From Bog-473 sp963751335 (GTDB taxonomy: Bacteria > Actinomycetota > Acidimicrobiia > Acidimicrobiales > RAAP-2): 64,000 nt of DNA. The notes beneath the pieces were generated by a model. That model was not told the origin of the DNA. It did no database searches and saw nothing but the letters and a program-made list of their open reading frames with translations. A program made the translations under genes and the position numbers. Shown here piece after piece: positions 7,905 to 17,376 of this stretch (its first letter is position 1; each line of letters starts with the position of its first letter). The stretch lies in assembly GCA_963751335.1 (NCBI GenBank), contig CAVVUB010000009.1, positions 62,001 to 126,000 on the forward strand. Reading direction: 5' to 3'.

Positions 7905-9215
7905 TCAGCATTCCGAGGCCGCCAGACCAACCAAGCTTGCCCCGGTCCGAACCCGGCCGATGTCGGCGATGGTCATCGCTCCTTCATGGCCGTGAGCGAG
8001 GCGGAGCAGCGAGACACCGGCGGCCACCGCGACCGCCACCAACAGCCATCCCGCGGCCAGGACGCCGACGTGGCGAGAGAGGAGCCCGAACCCCAGGGCG
8101 AACGGCACGAACGCCATCCAGCTCATCGTTCCCACGCCTGAGGAGACCCCCGCCCGGATGGAGGACGGCACGACATCGTGCAGCTCCCGCGTGAGCACCG
8201 TGCTGATGGCGACGACCAGGAGCGCAAGGACGACCTGTGCAGCGATGACGGTCACCGTGCGGTGACTGGTCGTCAGGACCACGCTGCTGGCCACCATGGC
8301 CGCGGCCACGGTCAGCTTGTTGGCGGTCCGTGTGAGCGAGAGGCGGCCACCAAGGAGGCCGCCCAGACCCATGGCCGACATCAGCCCCGCCCATTGGGGA
8401 CCGTAGAGGACTGCGGGCGCGGCCAAGGCGACCATCCAGAGGGGACCAAACTCGAGCAAGGCCTGCAACAGGAGAGCGCACAGCACCATGGTGGCGATGA
8501 TGGGCCGAAGCCGACCACGGGCAACGATCGTGGTGTAGGTGGTCCGGATCTGGCGGCGCAGGGGCGGTGCGTCGTCAACGCGATGCAGGCTGGGCTCGGC
8601 GAGCCGAGACAGGACACCGATGGCCACCAAGGCGAAGGGAATCGTGAGGAAGTACGTCACGCGCGGTGTGCTGAGTGCGGCGATCACACCCCCGGCGAAG
8701 GCGCTCGACACGAGGGCGCAGCTCTCGAGCACACGAAGGCGCCCCAGCTCCCGTTCGAAGCCTTCGCTGCTTCCGGTCTCTTCGATCAGCACGTCATAGA
8801 TGATGGAGTCGGCCGTCCCGGATTGCAGGGCGAAATAGCACCCGAGCAGGAGGGCAGCCACCAGGTACATCGGGACGTTGGTACTGAGGCCGCCCACGAG
8901 GGCGCTCGCGCCCAGAGCGAGGTCGGCGATCATCAGGACGCCACGCCGGCTCCAGCGGTCGGCCAGGATGCCCGACGGAATCTCGAGGAAGGGCACGACC
9001 ACCGCGTACGTCGCGGCGAGGAGGCCGATGGTGGCGGCGGTGAACCCGATATGGCTGAGGAACAGCTTCTCGACCGGTGCCCAGAAACTGATGCCGAGAA
9101 AGAAACCCGCGACAAAGAGTGGCCGGAGGCGCTTTCGAACTCGGGTCGCGGCATCCACTTCCTGGGGTTGTTCCAGAGCGGCACCGGCGGGGGAGGAGTC
9201 GATGAGAATCGTCAT
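7905..9215 (-). CDS. MFS transporter
   Basis: A protein of about 436 residues with roughly 12 hydrophobic segments. The loop 2-3 motif A is recognisable as SGILADRWSRRGVLM, after FLEIP. The N-terminal 30 residues are polar. Two ATGs are possible (9248 and 9215); neither has a clear ribosome site, and the later one is used. The substrate is unknown. It lies 99 bases upstream of the ECF sigma gene on the same strand and could be co-transcribed with it. A 15-base near-perfect direct repeat (9233-9247 and 9261-9275) lies at or just upstream of the start. Confidence 0.88.
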   Translation of the reverse strand: MTILIDSSPAGAALEQPQEVDAATRVRKRLRPLFVAGFFLGISFWAPVEKLFLSHIGFTAATIGLLAATYAVVVPFLEIPSGILADRWSRRGVLMIADLALGASALVGGLSTNVPMYLVAALLLGCYFALQSGTADSIIYDVLIEETGSSEGFERELGRLRVLESCALVSSAFAGGVIAALSTPRVTYFLTIPFALVAIGVLSRLAEPSLHRVDDAPPLRRQIRTTYTTIVARGRLRPIIATMVLCALLLQALLEFGPLWMVALAAPAVLYGPQWAGLMSAMGLGGLLGGRLSLTRTANKLTVAAAMVASSVVLTTSHRTVTVIAAQVVLALLVVAISTVLTRELHDVVPSSIRAGVSSGVGTMSWMAFVPFALGFGLLSRHVGVLAAGWLLVAVAVAAGVSLLRLAHGHEGAMTIADIGRVRTGASLVGLAASEC

Positions 9216-9376
9216 GCATATTGAGACGACAGCCGGCGGGATTCTCATCGCGCCGGCCCACCGGCGGGTTTCTCACGTCCTGGACGGGCCGATATTCCCT
9301 GGTAGGAGACTCGAGTCGGCCCACGAACCGAGGCCATCTCCCTCGCCACACCGCCCGTACTCCGTGGGTCTCGTCC

Positions 9377-9949
9377 TCAGTCGGAAGGTTCCCCGGGCAT
9401 CACGTCAGTCTCGGACCTGTGCCAGACGGGGGAATCTCCTGCGGTCTCCACGTTGAAGCCGTACTCGAAGACAAGGCTGCCACCGAACGTCGCGCCCACC
9501 GAGACGAGGAGGGCGACGACGATGGAGAGGATCATGATGCCGAGTGGAGTGACCAGGTGGGTGTGGTAGTCGCTCAGACGCCACACGATGTCCACCAGGG
9601 CGAGCACGGTCACGGTGATCATGATGGTGGCGTGGCTGTTGATGGTGCGACGGGCCTGGGTGCCCGCTTCTGAGGACTTCCAAGCGTCCATCAGGCCGGT
9701 CAGCGCGGCAAGAACCGATATTGCGGCGCCGATGAGGAACACAAAGGTCGCTGCATGCCAGAGCTGTCTCGCCCAAGCGTGGTGGATACCAGCGACGTAC
9801 GAGGCGACGTCGAAGGCCGCGGCGATGAGATATGCGGTGATCGGAATGTCGGTGAGGGGCGGATGCAACGGTTTCCCCGACCATCCGCGCAGACCCTTGA
9901 ATTTCCGACCTTTGAGCGTGAGGGTCGGTCTGACCGAGAACTTCCTCAT
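9377..9949 (-). CDS. DUF2231 family membrane protein
   Basis: A 190-residue protein with four hydrophobic helices. The family hallmark GKPLHPPLTDIPITAY lies at about residues 25-40, and histidines sit near the ends of several helices (SHATIMITV, DYHTHLVTP), which could ligate haem or metal. Function of the family is unknown. It stands alone, 129 bases before the MFS gene on the same strand. No frameshift. Confidence 0.88.
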   Translation of the reverse strand: MRKFSVRPTLTLKGRKFKGLRGWSGKPLHPPLTDIPITAYLIAAAFDVASYVAGIHHAWARQLWHAATFVFLIGAAISVLAALTGLMDAWKSSEAGTQARRTINSHATIMITVTVLALVDIVWRLSDYHTHLVTPLGIMILSIVVALLVSVGATFGGSLVFEYGFNVETAGDSPVWHRSETDVMPGEPSD

Positions 9950-10476
9950 CGTCTTTGCTCCTCCCTAGGACATCTCTGCTGTCGCTCGATCACGGCCTGC
10001 CGTGTCACGAACAGCCTGACTCGTGAGGGACTCCGCCGGGAGCTTCTCAAGATTCATACGGTCGTCGTGAGAACGCCGATTGCATTTCCTCGAGCCTCGG
10101 CGGGGAACGACCCCTCGTCTCTCGGAAGCGTCTGACCCCACAATGACCGGCCAGGACGCGGTGGTGTTCTGGGAGACCTGTGACCCGGGGCCACGACTGC
10201 GTCTGGCCGGGCGAACCCGATCAAGCTTTCGTCGACGTGGTGGCCGACTTCAATCCGGGTCGTGCACGACAGATCGTCCGGGATTCGCAGATCTCGCTGC
10301 CCGGCGGCCCACGAAGGTCCATGACCTTGTCCCGGGATGCTTCTGGCCATCACCCATCGACCTCCCACGCCCATGTCCTTCGGAGCGCTGCCGGCGCTCT
10401 GGCGCGGCACGGGCACCTGTTCGTCGTCCGACGCTGACCACGCCGCCGTGGTGCCGGCGGCGGCCGTTGCGTCTCA
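9950..10476. other. Intergenic stretch without a supported gene
   Basis: About 530 bases between the divergent DUF2231 and ArsR genes. Short frames exist on both strands (for example 10180-10437 plus and 10054-10416 minus), but none shows a recognisable domain or a good ribosome site. A small decayed gene cannot be excluded. The promoter of the DUF2231 gene should be at the left end. Confidence 0.4.
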
Positions 10477-10510
10477 GTAACGAGTATGTTACGGTAACCA
10501 ATATGTTACC
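10477..10510. promoter_or_regulatory. Tandem ArsR-type operators
   Basis: Two back-to-back 16-base palindromes of the form GTAAC-N6-GTTAC. The first is GTAAC gagtat GTTAC (10477-10492); the second is GTAAC caatat GTTAC (10494-10509), lengthened to 6-base arms by flanking G/C. They repeat with a 17-base step and lie 27 bases before the arsR GTG. Each spacer includes a TATGTT that could serve as a -10 box. This is a strong candidate for autoregulation of the following operon. Confidence 0.72.
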
Positions 10511-10536
10511 GAGGTTCCCCGACTCCGGGTCCGGCA

Positions 10537-10854
10537 GTGTCGGGTGAATCCGCCGCCTTCGACGCGCTCGCCGATGGCCACCGGCGGGAGATTCTCGCCA
10601 TGCTCCGGCAAGGGGACCGCGCCGTCCACGAGATAGCCGAGGAGCTTCCGATCAGCCGGCCCGCCGTCTCACGCCATTTGCGCCTCCTGAAGGAGGCTGG
10701 CTTCGTCGAAGAGGAGGCCGTCGGGACCCGCCACCTCTATCACCTCAAAGACGAAGGGATCGAGGCGGTGCGTCGGTACCTCGAGACGGTTTGGGGCGAG
10801 GCGGCAACCCGATTTCGCATCGTCGCCGAGAATGTGGACGGGTCCGTCCAGTGA
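10537..10854 (+). CDS. ArsR family winged-helix transcriptional regulator
   Basis: A 105-residue protein that is mostly a winged helix: FDALADGHRREILAMLRQG, VHEIAEELPISRPAVSRHLR, and the beta wing VGTRHLYHLK. It has no Cys metal site, like the ArsR proteins that head SRPBCC operons in Actinomycetota. GTG start; its stop overlaps the next gene (GTGA). The tandem palindromes upstream are its probable binding sites. Confidence 0.9.
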   Translation: MSGESAAFDALADGHRREILAMLRQGDRAVHEIAEELPISRPAVSRHLRLLKEAGFVEEEAVGTRHLYHLKDEGIEAVRRYLETVWGEAATRFRIVAENVDGSVQ

Positions 10855-11300
10855 CCGAGCCGCTCCACCTCGCCTTTGAGGTGGCCTGTCGCCCGGCAGC
10901 CGCCTTCTCGATGTGGACGACGCGGACATCCACGTGGTGGCCGGTCGATCATTCCGCGAGCGGCGAGCGCGGCCTTGAGGTCGTCTTCGAGGACCACGTC
11001 GGTGGCCGCATCTTCGAGCGGACACCGGGCGGCGTCGAACACGAGTGGGGACGGGTGACGGCGTGGGAGCCGCCATCCCGCCTCGCCTACACGTGGCATT
11101 TGCGTTTTGCCCCGGAGGACGCGACGGACGTGCAGATTCGGTTCCTCGACGCGGGCGGAGACCGCACCCGCGTCGAGATCGATCACCGCGGCTGGGAGCG
11201 GCTCGGAGAGCGCGCACCCCAGCGCCGAGAGGGAAACCGGCTCGGTTGGACATCGGTCTTTGCGCATTTCGTCGAGGCAATTGAGAGAGGAGACAGCTGA
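10851..11300 (+). CDS. SRPBCC (AHSA1-like) domain protein
   Basis: A 149-residue START-like protein. The GTG at 10851 overlaps the arsR stop. Recognisable pieces are EVVFEDHVGGRIFERTP, RVTAWEPPSRLAYTW and the C-terminal LGWTSVFAHFVEAI. These proteins form a hydrophobic pocket, and pairing with ArsR is very common, suggesting stress or ligand sensing. The stop overlaps the next start by one base. Confidence 0.88.
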   Translation: MTEPLHLAFEVACRPAAAFSMWTTRTSTWWPVDHSASGERGLEVVFEDHVGGRIFERTPGGVEHEWGRVTAWEPPSRLAYTWHLRFAPEDATDVQIRFLDAGGDRTRVEIDHRGWERLGERAPQRREGNRLGWTSVFAHFVEAIERGDS

Positions 11301-11707
11301 TGGCTGCCGGAAGCAAGGAAGATCCCTGGATGCTCAAGACTCCTCCAGGAACCTCCGAGTACACGATGTACCGGGATGACGAGGCCGACCCGGCGATCAT
11401 CGTCTGTCAAGTCGGGTCGACGAAGCTCACCTATCAGGCTCGTGCCATTGACGACCTGGCCGCATGGCTACGTGCGCAGGGCGACTGGGTGCCTCTGGGA
11501 TCCGCTGACGAGGGCAAGGAACCAGCGGCCGGCACGGTCGAGGAGTTCGGGCGTTCCGCGTCGAATCCCGTCGCCGGCTGGTACGGGATGCGCAAGGGCT
11601 ACCGCGGCCGCTTCGGCATGTACATGCCGCCGCTCCTCGAGGAGCTGGGGTTGGCCGAGGTCACCCACCAGGCGCGAAACAACCAGATGCGGGCGAAGGA
11701 GAAGTGA
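11300..11707 (+). CDS. Conserved hypothetical protein (DUF6855-like)
   Basis: A 135-residue soluble protein beginning KEDPWMLKTPPGTSEY and containing the conserved-looking GWYGMRKGYRGRFGMYMPPL near the C-terminus. From memory this matches a small actinobacterial family (DUF6855); I cannot confirm the number. No catalytic motif is known. It is translationally coupled at both ends in the ArsR operon, so it probably responds to the same signal. Confidence 0.75.
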   Translation: MAAGSKEDPWMLKTPPGTSEYTMYRDDEADPAIIVCQVGSTKLTYQARAIDDLAAWLRAQGDWVPLGSADEGKEPAAGTVEEFGRSASNPVAGWYGMRKGYRGRFGMYMPPLLEELGLAEVTHQARNNQMRAKEK

Positions 11708-12012
11708 TGAGCGCAGTCAAGGTAGTCCGGTATAGAACGAAGCCGGAACACGCGGAGGAAAACGCCGAACTGGTTCGTGCCGTCTTTGCGGAGCTGGCCG
11801 CGGACGACCCGGGTGGCCTGCGTTACGTCACCTTTCGATTGGAGGACGGCGTGACCTTCGTGCATGTGGCCACGATCGAGGGGGAGGTCAATCCACTGGC
11901 ATCGTCGGCCGCGTTTGGTCGATTCCAGTCCGAGATCGCGAGCCGTTGCGAGGAGGGCCCATTGGCGATGGACGCCACGGTCGTCGGTGAGTACCCGCTC
12001 CCCATCTCGTAG
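11707..12012 (+). CDS. ABM-like (dimeric alpha-beta barrel) small protein
   Basis: A 101-residue protein with the beta-alpha-beta pattern of antibiotic biosynthesis monooxygenase-like folds: KVVRYRTKPEHAEENAELVR, LRYVTFRLEDGVTFVHVA, and a final ATVVGEYPL strand. The ATG at 11707 shares a base with the preceding stop; a GTG one codon earlier is possible. It closes the ArsR operon. Function unknown. Confidence 0.7.
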   Translation: MSAVKVVRYRTKPEHAEENAELVRAVFAELAADDPGGLRYVTFRLEDGVTFVHVATIEGEVNPLASSAAFGRFQSEIASRCEEGPLAMDATVVGEYPLPIS

Positions 12013-12166
12013 CCCGATTCGATCCTGCACAGCGGTCGCTATCCTGGCACGGGACACAGGGCTGTTTTGAGGTCGTTTTCAGCGCTGGCGCCCTCGCTCG
12101 ATTCGCCGGCCCAAAGCCAGCAATCTGGTGTGAGACTGGTCGGGACCGAGGTCAAGGAAGGTTGAA

Positions 12167-12640
12167 ATGACAGACGAATACCGGAAGGACCCCGAGGCTG
12201 TTGCCCAGCTGAACCAGCGCCAGTTCGCCGTGACCCAAGAGGCGGCGACCGAACCGGCTTTCGACAACGAATTCTGGGACAAGAAGGAGGCGGGCATCTA
12301 CGTCGACATCGTTTCGGGTGAGCCCCTCTTCGCGTCCACGAAGAAGTTCGACAGCGGCTGCGGCTGGCCCAGCTTTACCCGTCCGCTCGAGCCGGCCAAT
12401 GTGCTCGAGAAGACGGATGACAGTTACGGCATGAGCCGCACCGAAGTCCGTTCGAGTCATGGTGACAGCCATCTGGGCCATGTCTTCAACGACGGACCGG
12501 CCGAGGAGGGAGGCCTGCGATACTGCATCAATTCGGCCGCGCTGCGCTTCGTGCCGTACGAAGATCTCGAGGCTGAAGGCTATGGAAAGTACAAGGGGGT
12601 CTTCGACAAGCCCCAGCACGCGGAGGAGGTTGCCCAATGA
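12167..12640 (+). CDS. msrB: Peptide-methionine (R)-S-oxide reductase MsrB
   Basis: Reduces the R form of methionine sulfoxide in proteins. The core is intact: KKFDSGCGWPSFTRP, RSSHGDSHLGHVFNDGP, and the catalytic Cys in LRYCINSAALRF. The zinc-binding Cys pairs of many MsrB proteins are absent, so this is a zinc-free form in which the Cys of GCGWPSF is the likely resolving residue. A good AGGAAGG lies before the ATG. Stop and msrA start overlap by four bases. Confidence 0.96.
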   Translation: MTDEYRKDPEAVAQLNQRQFAVTQEAATEPAFDNEFWDKKEAGIYVDIVSGEPLFASTKKFDSGCGWPSFTRPLEPANVLEKTDDSYGMSRTEVRSSHGDSHLGHVFNDGPAEEGGLRYCINSAALRFVPYEDLEAEGYGKYKGVFDKPQHAEEVAQ

Positions 12641-13152
12641 CTGAGCGCACCGAGAAGGCGATTCTCGCCGGAGGCTGCTTCTGGGGCATGCAGGACCTGA
12701 TTCGAAAGCGGCCTGGAGTGGTCTCCACCCGGGTGGGCTACACGGGTGGCGATGTCGCCAACGCCACGTATCGCAATCACGGAACACATGCCGAGGCGAT
12801 CGAGATCACCTTCGATCCGGAGAAGACGTCCTATCGAGACCTCCTCGAGTTCTTCTTCCAGATTCACGACCCGACGACCAAGAACCGCCAAGGCAACGAC
12901 GTGGGCATGAGCTACCGGTCGGCGATCTTCTACCTCGACGACGAACAGCGCCGAGTGGCCGAGGACACCATTGCCGATGTGGAGGCATCGGGTCTCTGGC
13001 CCGGCAAGGTGGTCACCGAGGTCAGCCCAGCCGGGCCTTTTTGGGAGGCCGAGCCCGAGCACCAGGACTATCTCGAGAACTACCCCAACGGGTACACCTG
13101 TCACTTCCCGCGCCCCGGTTGGGTGCTGCCCCGCAGGAGCGCCGTCGCGTAA
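12637..13152 (+). CDS. msrA: Peptide-methionine (S)-S-oxide reductase MsrA
   Basis: A 171-residue enzyme with the catalytic GGCFWG at residues ~11-16, GYTGGDVANATYRNH, and the Glu/His-rich HDPTTKNRQGND segment. One C-terminal Cys (NGYTCHF) could recycle the sulfenic acid. Coupled to msrB, it completes repair of both methionine sulfoxide stereoisomers. Confidence 0.96.
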   Translation: MTERTEKAILAGGCFWGMQDLIRKRPGVVSTRVGYTGGDVANATYRNHGTHAEAIEITFDPEKTSYRDLLEFFFQIHDPTTKNRQGNDVGMSYRSAIFYLDDEQRRVAEDTIADVEASGLWPGKVVTEVSPAGPFWEAEPEHQDYLENYPNGYTCHFPRPGWVLPRRSAVA

Positions 13153-13353
13153 AAGGACGACGGCGCCTTTGGGCGGCGGAAGCAAGCGGCAACGCTCCGC
13201 AAATTGCCGGGCGACGGCTCTGGCGAAGGACAGATCGATCTGCTGAGGTCCGACTCTTCGGTCCTGCGCTCGACGAGGTCAAAATCCTTCCATCGCGCCG
13301 GAGCGTCCACGTGTCGCCTTCGAGACTCATCGCGTGGATCCTGGCGACCTCCC

Positions 13354-14284
13354 TCAGGCGTCGCTCGAGCCGAAGTAGTGGCCCTGGTCGAGGTCCTCGA
13401 GCAGGCTGGGCCCCGTCGGCTGCCAGCCGAGGAGCTCCCGGGTCAGCGCGGCCGTCGCCGGACTGTCCAAGGAGGCGAAGTGGCCCAAGTGGGAGAAGTG
13501 CTCCACGGCATCGCCGGGCTGCGACCGACACAGCCGGGATGCCCAGGTGACGTCCAATGGATTCGGCGATGGCACGAAACGGGACACCTTCGTCGCCCAC
13601 CGCATGGAGGACCGATCCGGCCGGCGCGGCCTCCACGGCCAACCGAGCGAGCCGAGCGGCGTCCGAGCGATGGACGGCCGGCCAACGATTCACACCGTCA
13701 CCGACGTATCCCGAGACGCCTTTCTGCCGGGCGATGTCCACAAAGGTGGCGACGAATCCGTGATCACCCTCGCCGTGCACCGTCGGTGGAAAGCGCAACA
13801 CCGACGAGCGGACGCCGACGCCTCTGAATGACAAGGTGAGGAGGGCGGTCGCCGACCGAAGTCCGGCAGGGTTCGCACGAACGGCGGTGTTTGGCACCAG
13901 CCCGTCGCTCTCCGTGGCCGGCGTCCCCGACGTCAGCCCGAGCATGCCGGAGGCGAGCACGAATGGTCGATCGGAATCGGCCAGTGCTGCGCCCATGGCC
14001 TCGACCGCCCGCCGATCCGCCGTGGCGGCGGCAGCGAAGTTGCCGCCGAAGGCCACCTCGTGTTGGAAGGCCAGGTGAACGACGCCATCTGAGTCGGCTG
14101 CCGCTTTGGCCAGGCCATCGGGATCATCGACATCGCCCCGCTGCACGACAGCGCCCAACTCCTCGATCCGCTGAGCCGAGGCGTCTGAACGGGCGAGGCC
14201 CACCACCTGGTGGCCTGCCCCGAGTAGCTCCGGGACAAGACCCGAACCGATCCAACCGGATGCGCCGGTGACGAAGACTTTCAT
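13354..14284 (-). CDS. NAD-dependent epimerase/dehydratase-like SDR, frameshifted
   Basis: An extended SDR beginning KVFVTGASGWIGSGLVPELL. The first ~245 codons are clean through LGIPAVSV; from about 13527 the conserved ending continues in another frame (DAVEHFSHLGHFASLDSP, then RELLGWQPTGPSLLEDL, stopping at 13354). A single-base error there restores ~309 residues of normal length. Such proteins act on NAD(P)-dependent sugar or small-molecule reactions; the substrate is unknown. It diverges from a TetR gene with a large palindrome between them. Confidence 0.85.
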
Positions 14285-14306
14285 GGTGTGACCTCCCGCA
14301 TGACGT

Positions 14307-14346
14307 CAGTTACTGACATCAAATATATGGCTGATGTCAGTAACTG
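14307..14346. promoter_or_regulatory. 15-base inverted repeat in the epimerase/tetR divergent promoter
   Basis: CAGTTACTGACATCA (14307-14321) and its exact inverse (14332-14346) flank a 10-base AT-rich spacer. Each arm also contains a near-palindrome of its own (GTCAGTTACTGAC; GTCAGTAACTGTC), so there are probably two repressor sites about 25 bases apart. It lies 23 bases from each gene's start codon region, so it would silence both. Confidence 0.75.
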
Positions 14347-14367
14347 TCAACACCTAAGATCGCAGCC

Positions 14368-14939
14368 ATGGGTCGATGGGAGCCCGACAGTCGCGGACGG
14401 TTACAAGAGGCCGCCCTCGCTCTCTACTCCGAGCGAGGGTTTGACCAGACGACGGCCGCCGAAGTCGCAAAGCGAGCCGGGGTCACCGAGCGCACGTTCT
14501 TCCGGCACTTCGCGGACAAGCGAGAGGTGCTCTTTGGCGGGTCCGCCCTTCTCCGGGAGCGGATCGTGGCGGGGGTCGTCGGAGCACCCGAAGGAGCCAC
14601 GCCGCTCGATGCCGTGGCCTGCGGTCTGGACGCCGCCGCGTCGATGCTCGGTGAGGGTCGCCGCGACCTGGCCGCCCAACGTCATGCCGTCATCGCCGCC
14701 AATCCCGAATTGACGCGAGAGAGAGCTGGCCAAGGGGGCCGACTACTCGGCGGCCGTTGCGGACACGCTGCGCGAGCGCGGGCGTGAGCGAACCCCAGGC
14801 GACGCTCGCGGCGGGGGTGGGCATGACGGTGTTGCGGGTCGGGCTTGAACGGTGGGCGAACGGAGACGACGGCCGGGACCTCAATGCGGTCATGCGGGCG
14901 GCCATGGCCGAACTCCGCGCCGTCACCGCCGATGGCTGA
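14368..14939 (+). CDS. TetR family regulator, frameshifted
   Basis: N-terminal helix-turn-helix: QTTAAEVAKRAGVTERTFFRHF, followed by DKREVLFGG. The clean frame breaks near 14730; the continuation ELAKGADYSAAVADTLRERG is in a second frame, and VSEPQATLAAGVGM with the remaining C-terminal domain is in a third (break near 14782), ending at 14939. Two single-base errors restore ~190 residues. It probably represses the divergent epimerase through the inverted repeat at 14307-14346. A DUF6027-like gene overlaps its end. Confidence 0.82.
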
Positions 14940-15318
14940 AACCCCCCACCCGGCCAGATCGGTCGAACTCAGTCCATGGTCGGGTCCGTGGTCCGAGGAT
15001 GACCCAGACGCGAACTTCAAGGCCGACGTCGCGTTGTATGCCCACCTCGACCCGATGGCGACGATCGCAAACCTGGCGCAGGCCATGGATATCCCCGAAG
15101 GAGCGATCGTCTGGTACGTGCTGGCCAAATGGGCGACCGCCGGCAGCGGCGGTCTGCTCGAGCTCGGTCCATCAATGATCCACCGTCTGTGGCAACCGGT
15201 GGAGGAGGCTGAAGCAGCCGGAACGGACGCGGATCGCCTGGCGGCCTACGACCAGCTGCGCCAGATGCTCTCCTGGCTGCGCCTGCCGCTGGTCGACCCC
15301 GATGCGGCCGGCTATTGA
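14932..15318 (+). CDS. DUF6027-like hypothetical protein
   Basis: A 128-residue soluble acidic protein; ATG at 14932 overlaps the tetR end by eight bases. Characteristic segments are DDPDANFKADVALYAHLDPM and MIHRLWQPVEEAEAAGTDAD, with a C-terminal LRQMLSWLRLPL. I recall a small actinobacterial family like this (DUF6027) but cannot confirm. It has the look of a helical DNA- or protein-binding adaptor; function unknown. Confidence 0.72.
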   Translation: MAETPHPARSVELSPWSGPWSEDDPDANFKADVALYAHLDPMATIANLAQAMDIPEGAIVWYVLAKWATAGSGGLLELGPSMIHRLWQPVEEAEAAGTDADRLAAYDQLRQMLSWLRLPLVDPDAAGY

Positions 15319-15385
15319 AGACTTGACACGGATCCGCTGACGTCGCGCGTGATGATCCCCCGACACGGTGGCCGATCGAAGAGCG

Positions 15386-17265
15386 TCAGCCCACTGTGCA
15401 GGCACAGGTTCGGACCACCCGGGCGGCTCTCCAACCCCGCAGTGAGCTGAGGGTCGCCACGAATTGAGCACCGAGCAGATCGTCCACCGTGATCACGCGC
15501 TCAACCAGTCGACCGTCGGCCAGATCTCTCGCCCGCTGGATCCCGGGGAGCAACCCGCAGCGGAGCGGGGGCGTGCACCATTGATCTCCAAGACGCACGG
15601 CGACGTTGGCCCGCGTCGTCTCGGTGATTTCACCTCGTTCATTGATCAGGACAACGTCATCGACCATCGGGTGCCGGCGCGCTCTCTCGTCGTAGCGGGC
15701 GCGGTCCGTCGTTTTGTGAAACAGGGTTGTCTCGGACGAGCCGACGGGCTCGGGGTCGACGCACAGCGACAGCACCGAGGTCGGTGCCGAATCGTCGAGC
15801 GGAGCTGTGTCGAGTGCGATCGCTCCTCCGGCTCGGAGGACCAGGCGCACGCGGGTGGGCGTCTCCAACCCCTCGATGGCCTGGTCAAGCAATTCGGCAG
15901 TGTGTGACGGCAGGCACAGTCCGAAGTACTCCGCCGAGGCGCGGAGCCGGGCGAGATGATCGTCCCGATGGCGAATGGCGCCTCCGTATCCGGCGACCGG
16001 ATCGAAGGCCATGGTCTCGATCAGTCCATCGACATCCGAGGTCAGCGCCGGCGGACCTTCCAGAGCCCTCGCTTTGAGGAGCACCTCTTCCCATTCTCGA
16101 ATGGCCGTCGAATCCCAGGTGATGCCACCCCCGAGCCGTACGTTGCGGTCTGGGCGGAGCGGTCGAGTATCGCTGTCCTGATGCCCACCGCAAAACGGGC
16201 GGATGGGCCCGCCACAGTGCCGCGTGGGGCTGGGTGGACGAGCCCTACGGCTCCGCAATACACGCCACGAGGCGATTCCTCGAGGTCGCTGATCACCGAC
16301 ATCGCCGACACTTTGGGCGCCCCCGTGACCGAGGCACAGGGAAACAGTGCGCCGAAGATCTCCGGCAGGCCGACACTCTCCGGTGTGGTGGCCCGCACAG
16401 TCGAGGACATCTGCCAGACGGCCGGATGTCGTTCGAGGTTGCAGAGCGAGGGCACGTCGACGCTTCCCGGGACTGCGATACGACCGAGATCGTTGCGCAG
16501 CATGTCCACGACCATGATGTTCTCTGCCCGCTCCTTGGGAGAGTTCAAAAGCTCATGTCCGTGAGAGGTATCTTCGCTCGACCAGCGTCCCCGCGGAGCA
16601 GTTCCCTTCATCGGACGGGTTTCGACGTCGTACGAGGACCACTCGAAGAAGAGTTCGGGTGATGCGCATGCGACGGCCCAATCCGGTGTCTCGAGGTAGG
16701 CGTGATAGCCACTCGCATAACTTCGGACCAGGCGGCAGTAGAGGTCGAACGGTTCGTCGTCGGATGTCCAGGGACGATGGAATCGTGTGGTCAGGTTGAC
16801 CAGATAGACGTTGCCGGCCGCGATCTCCTCGCGGATACGGGACACAGCCGCGGCATGCGATCCCTCGTCGACGTCTCTGCCCCAGCTCCCGGCATCGGGC
16901 CTCTGGTCGATGGTCGGCCTGACCGGAGCCGCTGGCAACGGGGGAGCGGGGCTCGCGTCTGCGAAGAGTCCGAACCAGGCGAGCGGGATGGTGGCTCCAT
17001 CACCCGGCCGGAGCGAGGGCTCGGTCACCCGGAAAGCCGGATCGAACGCGGGAGCGGCGTCATAGGCGACGAATCCGGCGGCGTACCAACCTCGGCGCGC
17101 CGCGGCGTCCACCTCGCCGAGTAGGGCCATTACGTCCGAGGTCGAGTGCGTTTCGAGTTGCCCCTGGAGGTTCCGAAGCTCGAGGGCGGGCTGCCCAGCG
17201 GCCGTGTGATCGATTCGGCAGCGCACCAAGGGCGTGTCCAGCCCGCGGTTCGGGTGTACCGCCAT
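15386..17265 (-). CDS. Fused aminodeoxychorismate synthase component I / aminodeoxychorismate lyase (PabB-PabC), frameshifted
   Basis: The N-terminal ~380 residues are a chorismate-binding enzyme: RIREEIAAGNVYLVNLT, ETRPMKGTAPRGR, NIMVVDMLRNDLGR, ASVTGAPKVSAM. The C-terminal ~255 residues are a PLP aminotransferase class IV (ARYDERARRHPMVDDVVLIN, ERGEITETTRANVAV). The frame breaks near 16135 between ATYG and LGGGITWDS, a conserved PabB motif, so one base is missing. Together they turn chorismate to p-aminobenzoate for folate. The start at 17265 (MAVHPNRG) is preferred to a longer frame. No glutaminase subunit is nearby. Confidence 0.9.
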
Positions 17266-17376
17266 TACCGGCGGTCGATTTCGTCGCTGGCTTCCGTGCA
17301 GCGCTCCGACGTCGTGCATGCTCTCGCGCCATTGACACGATTGGGGACCGCGCACAGGTCTTGGGCGTTCATCGAC

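Noticed and set aside
10054..10437. Frames on both strands before arsR
   Set aside because: No domain, no ribosome site, and composition does not favour coding.
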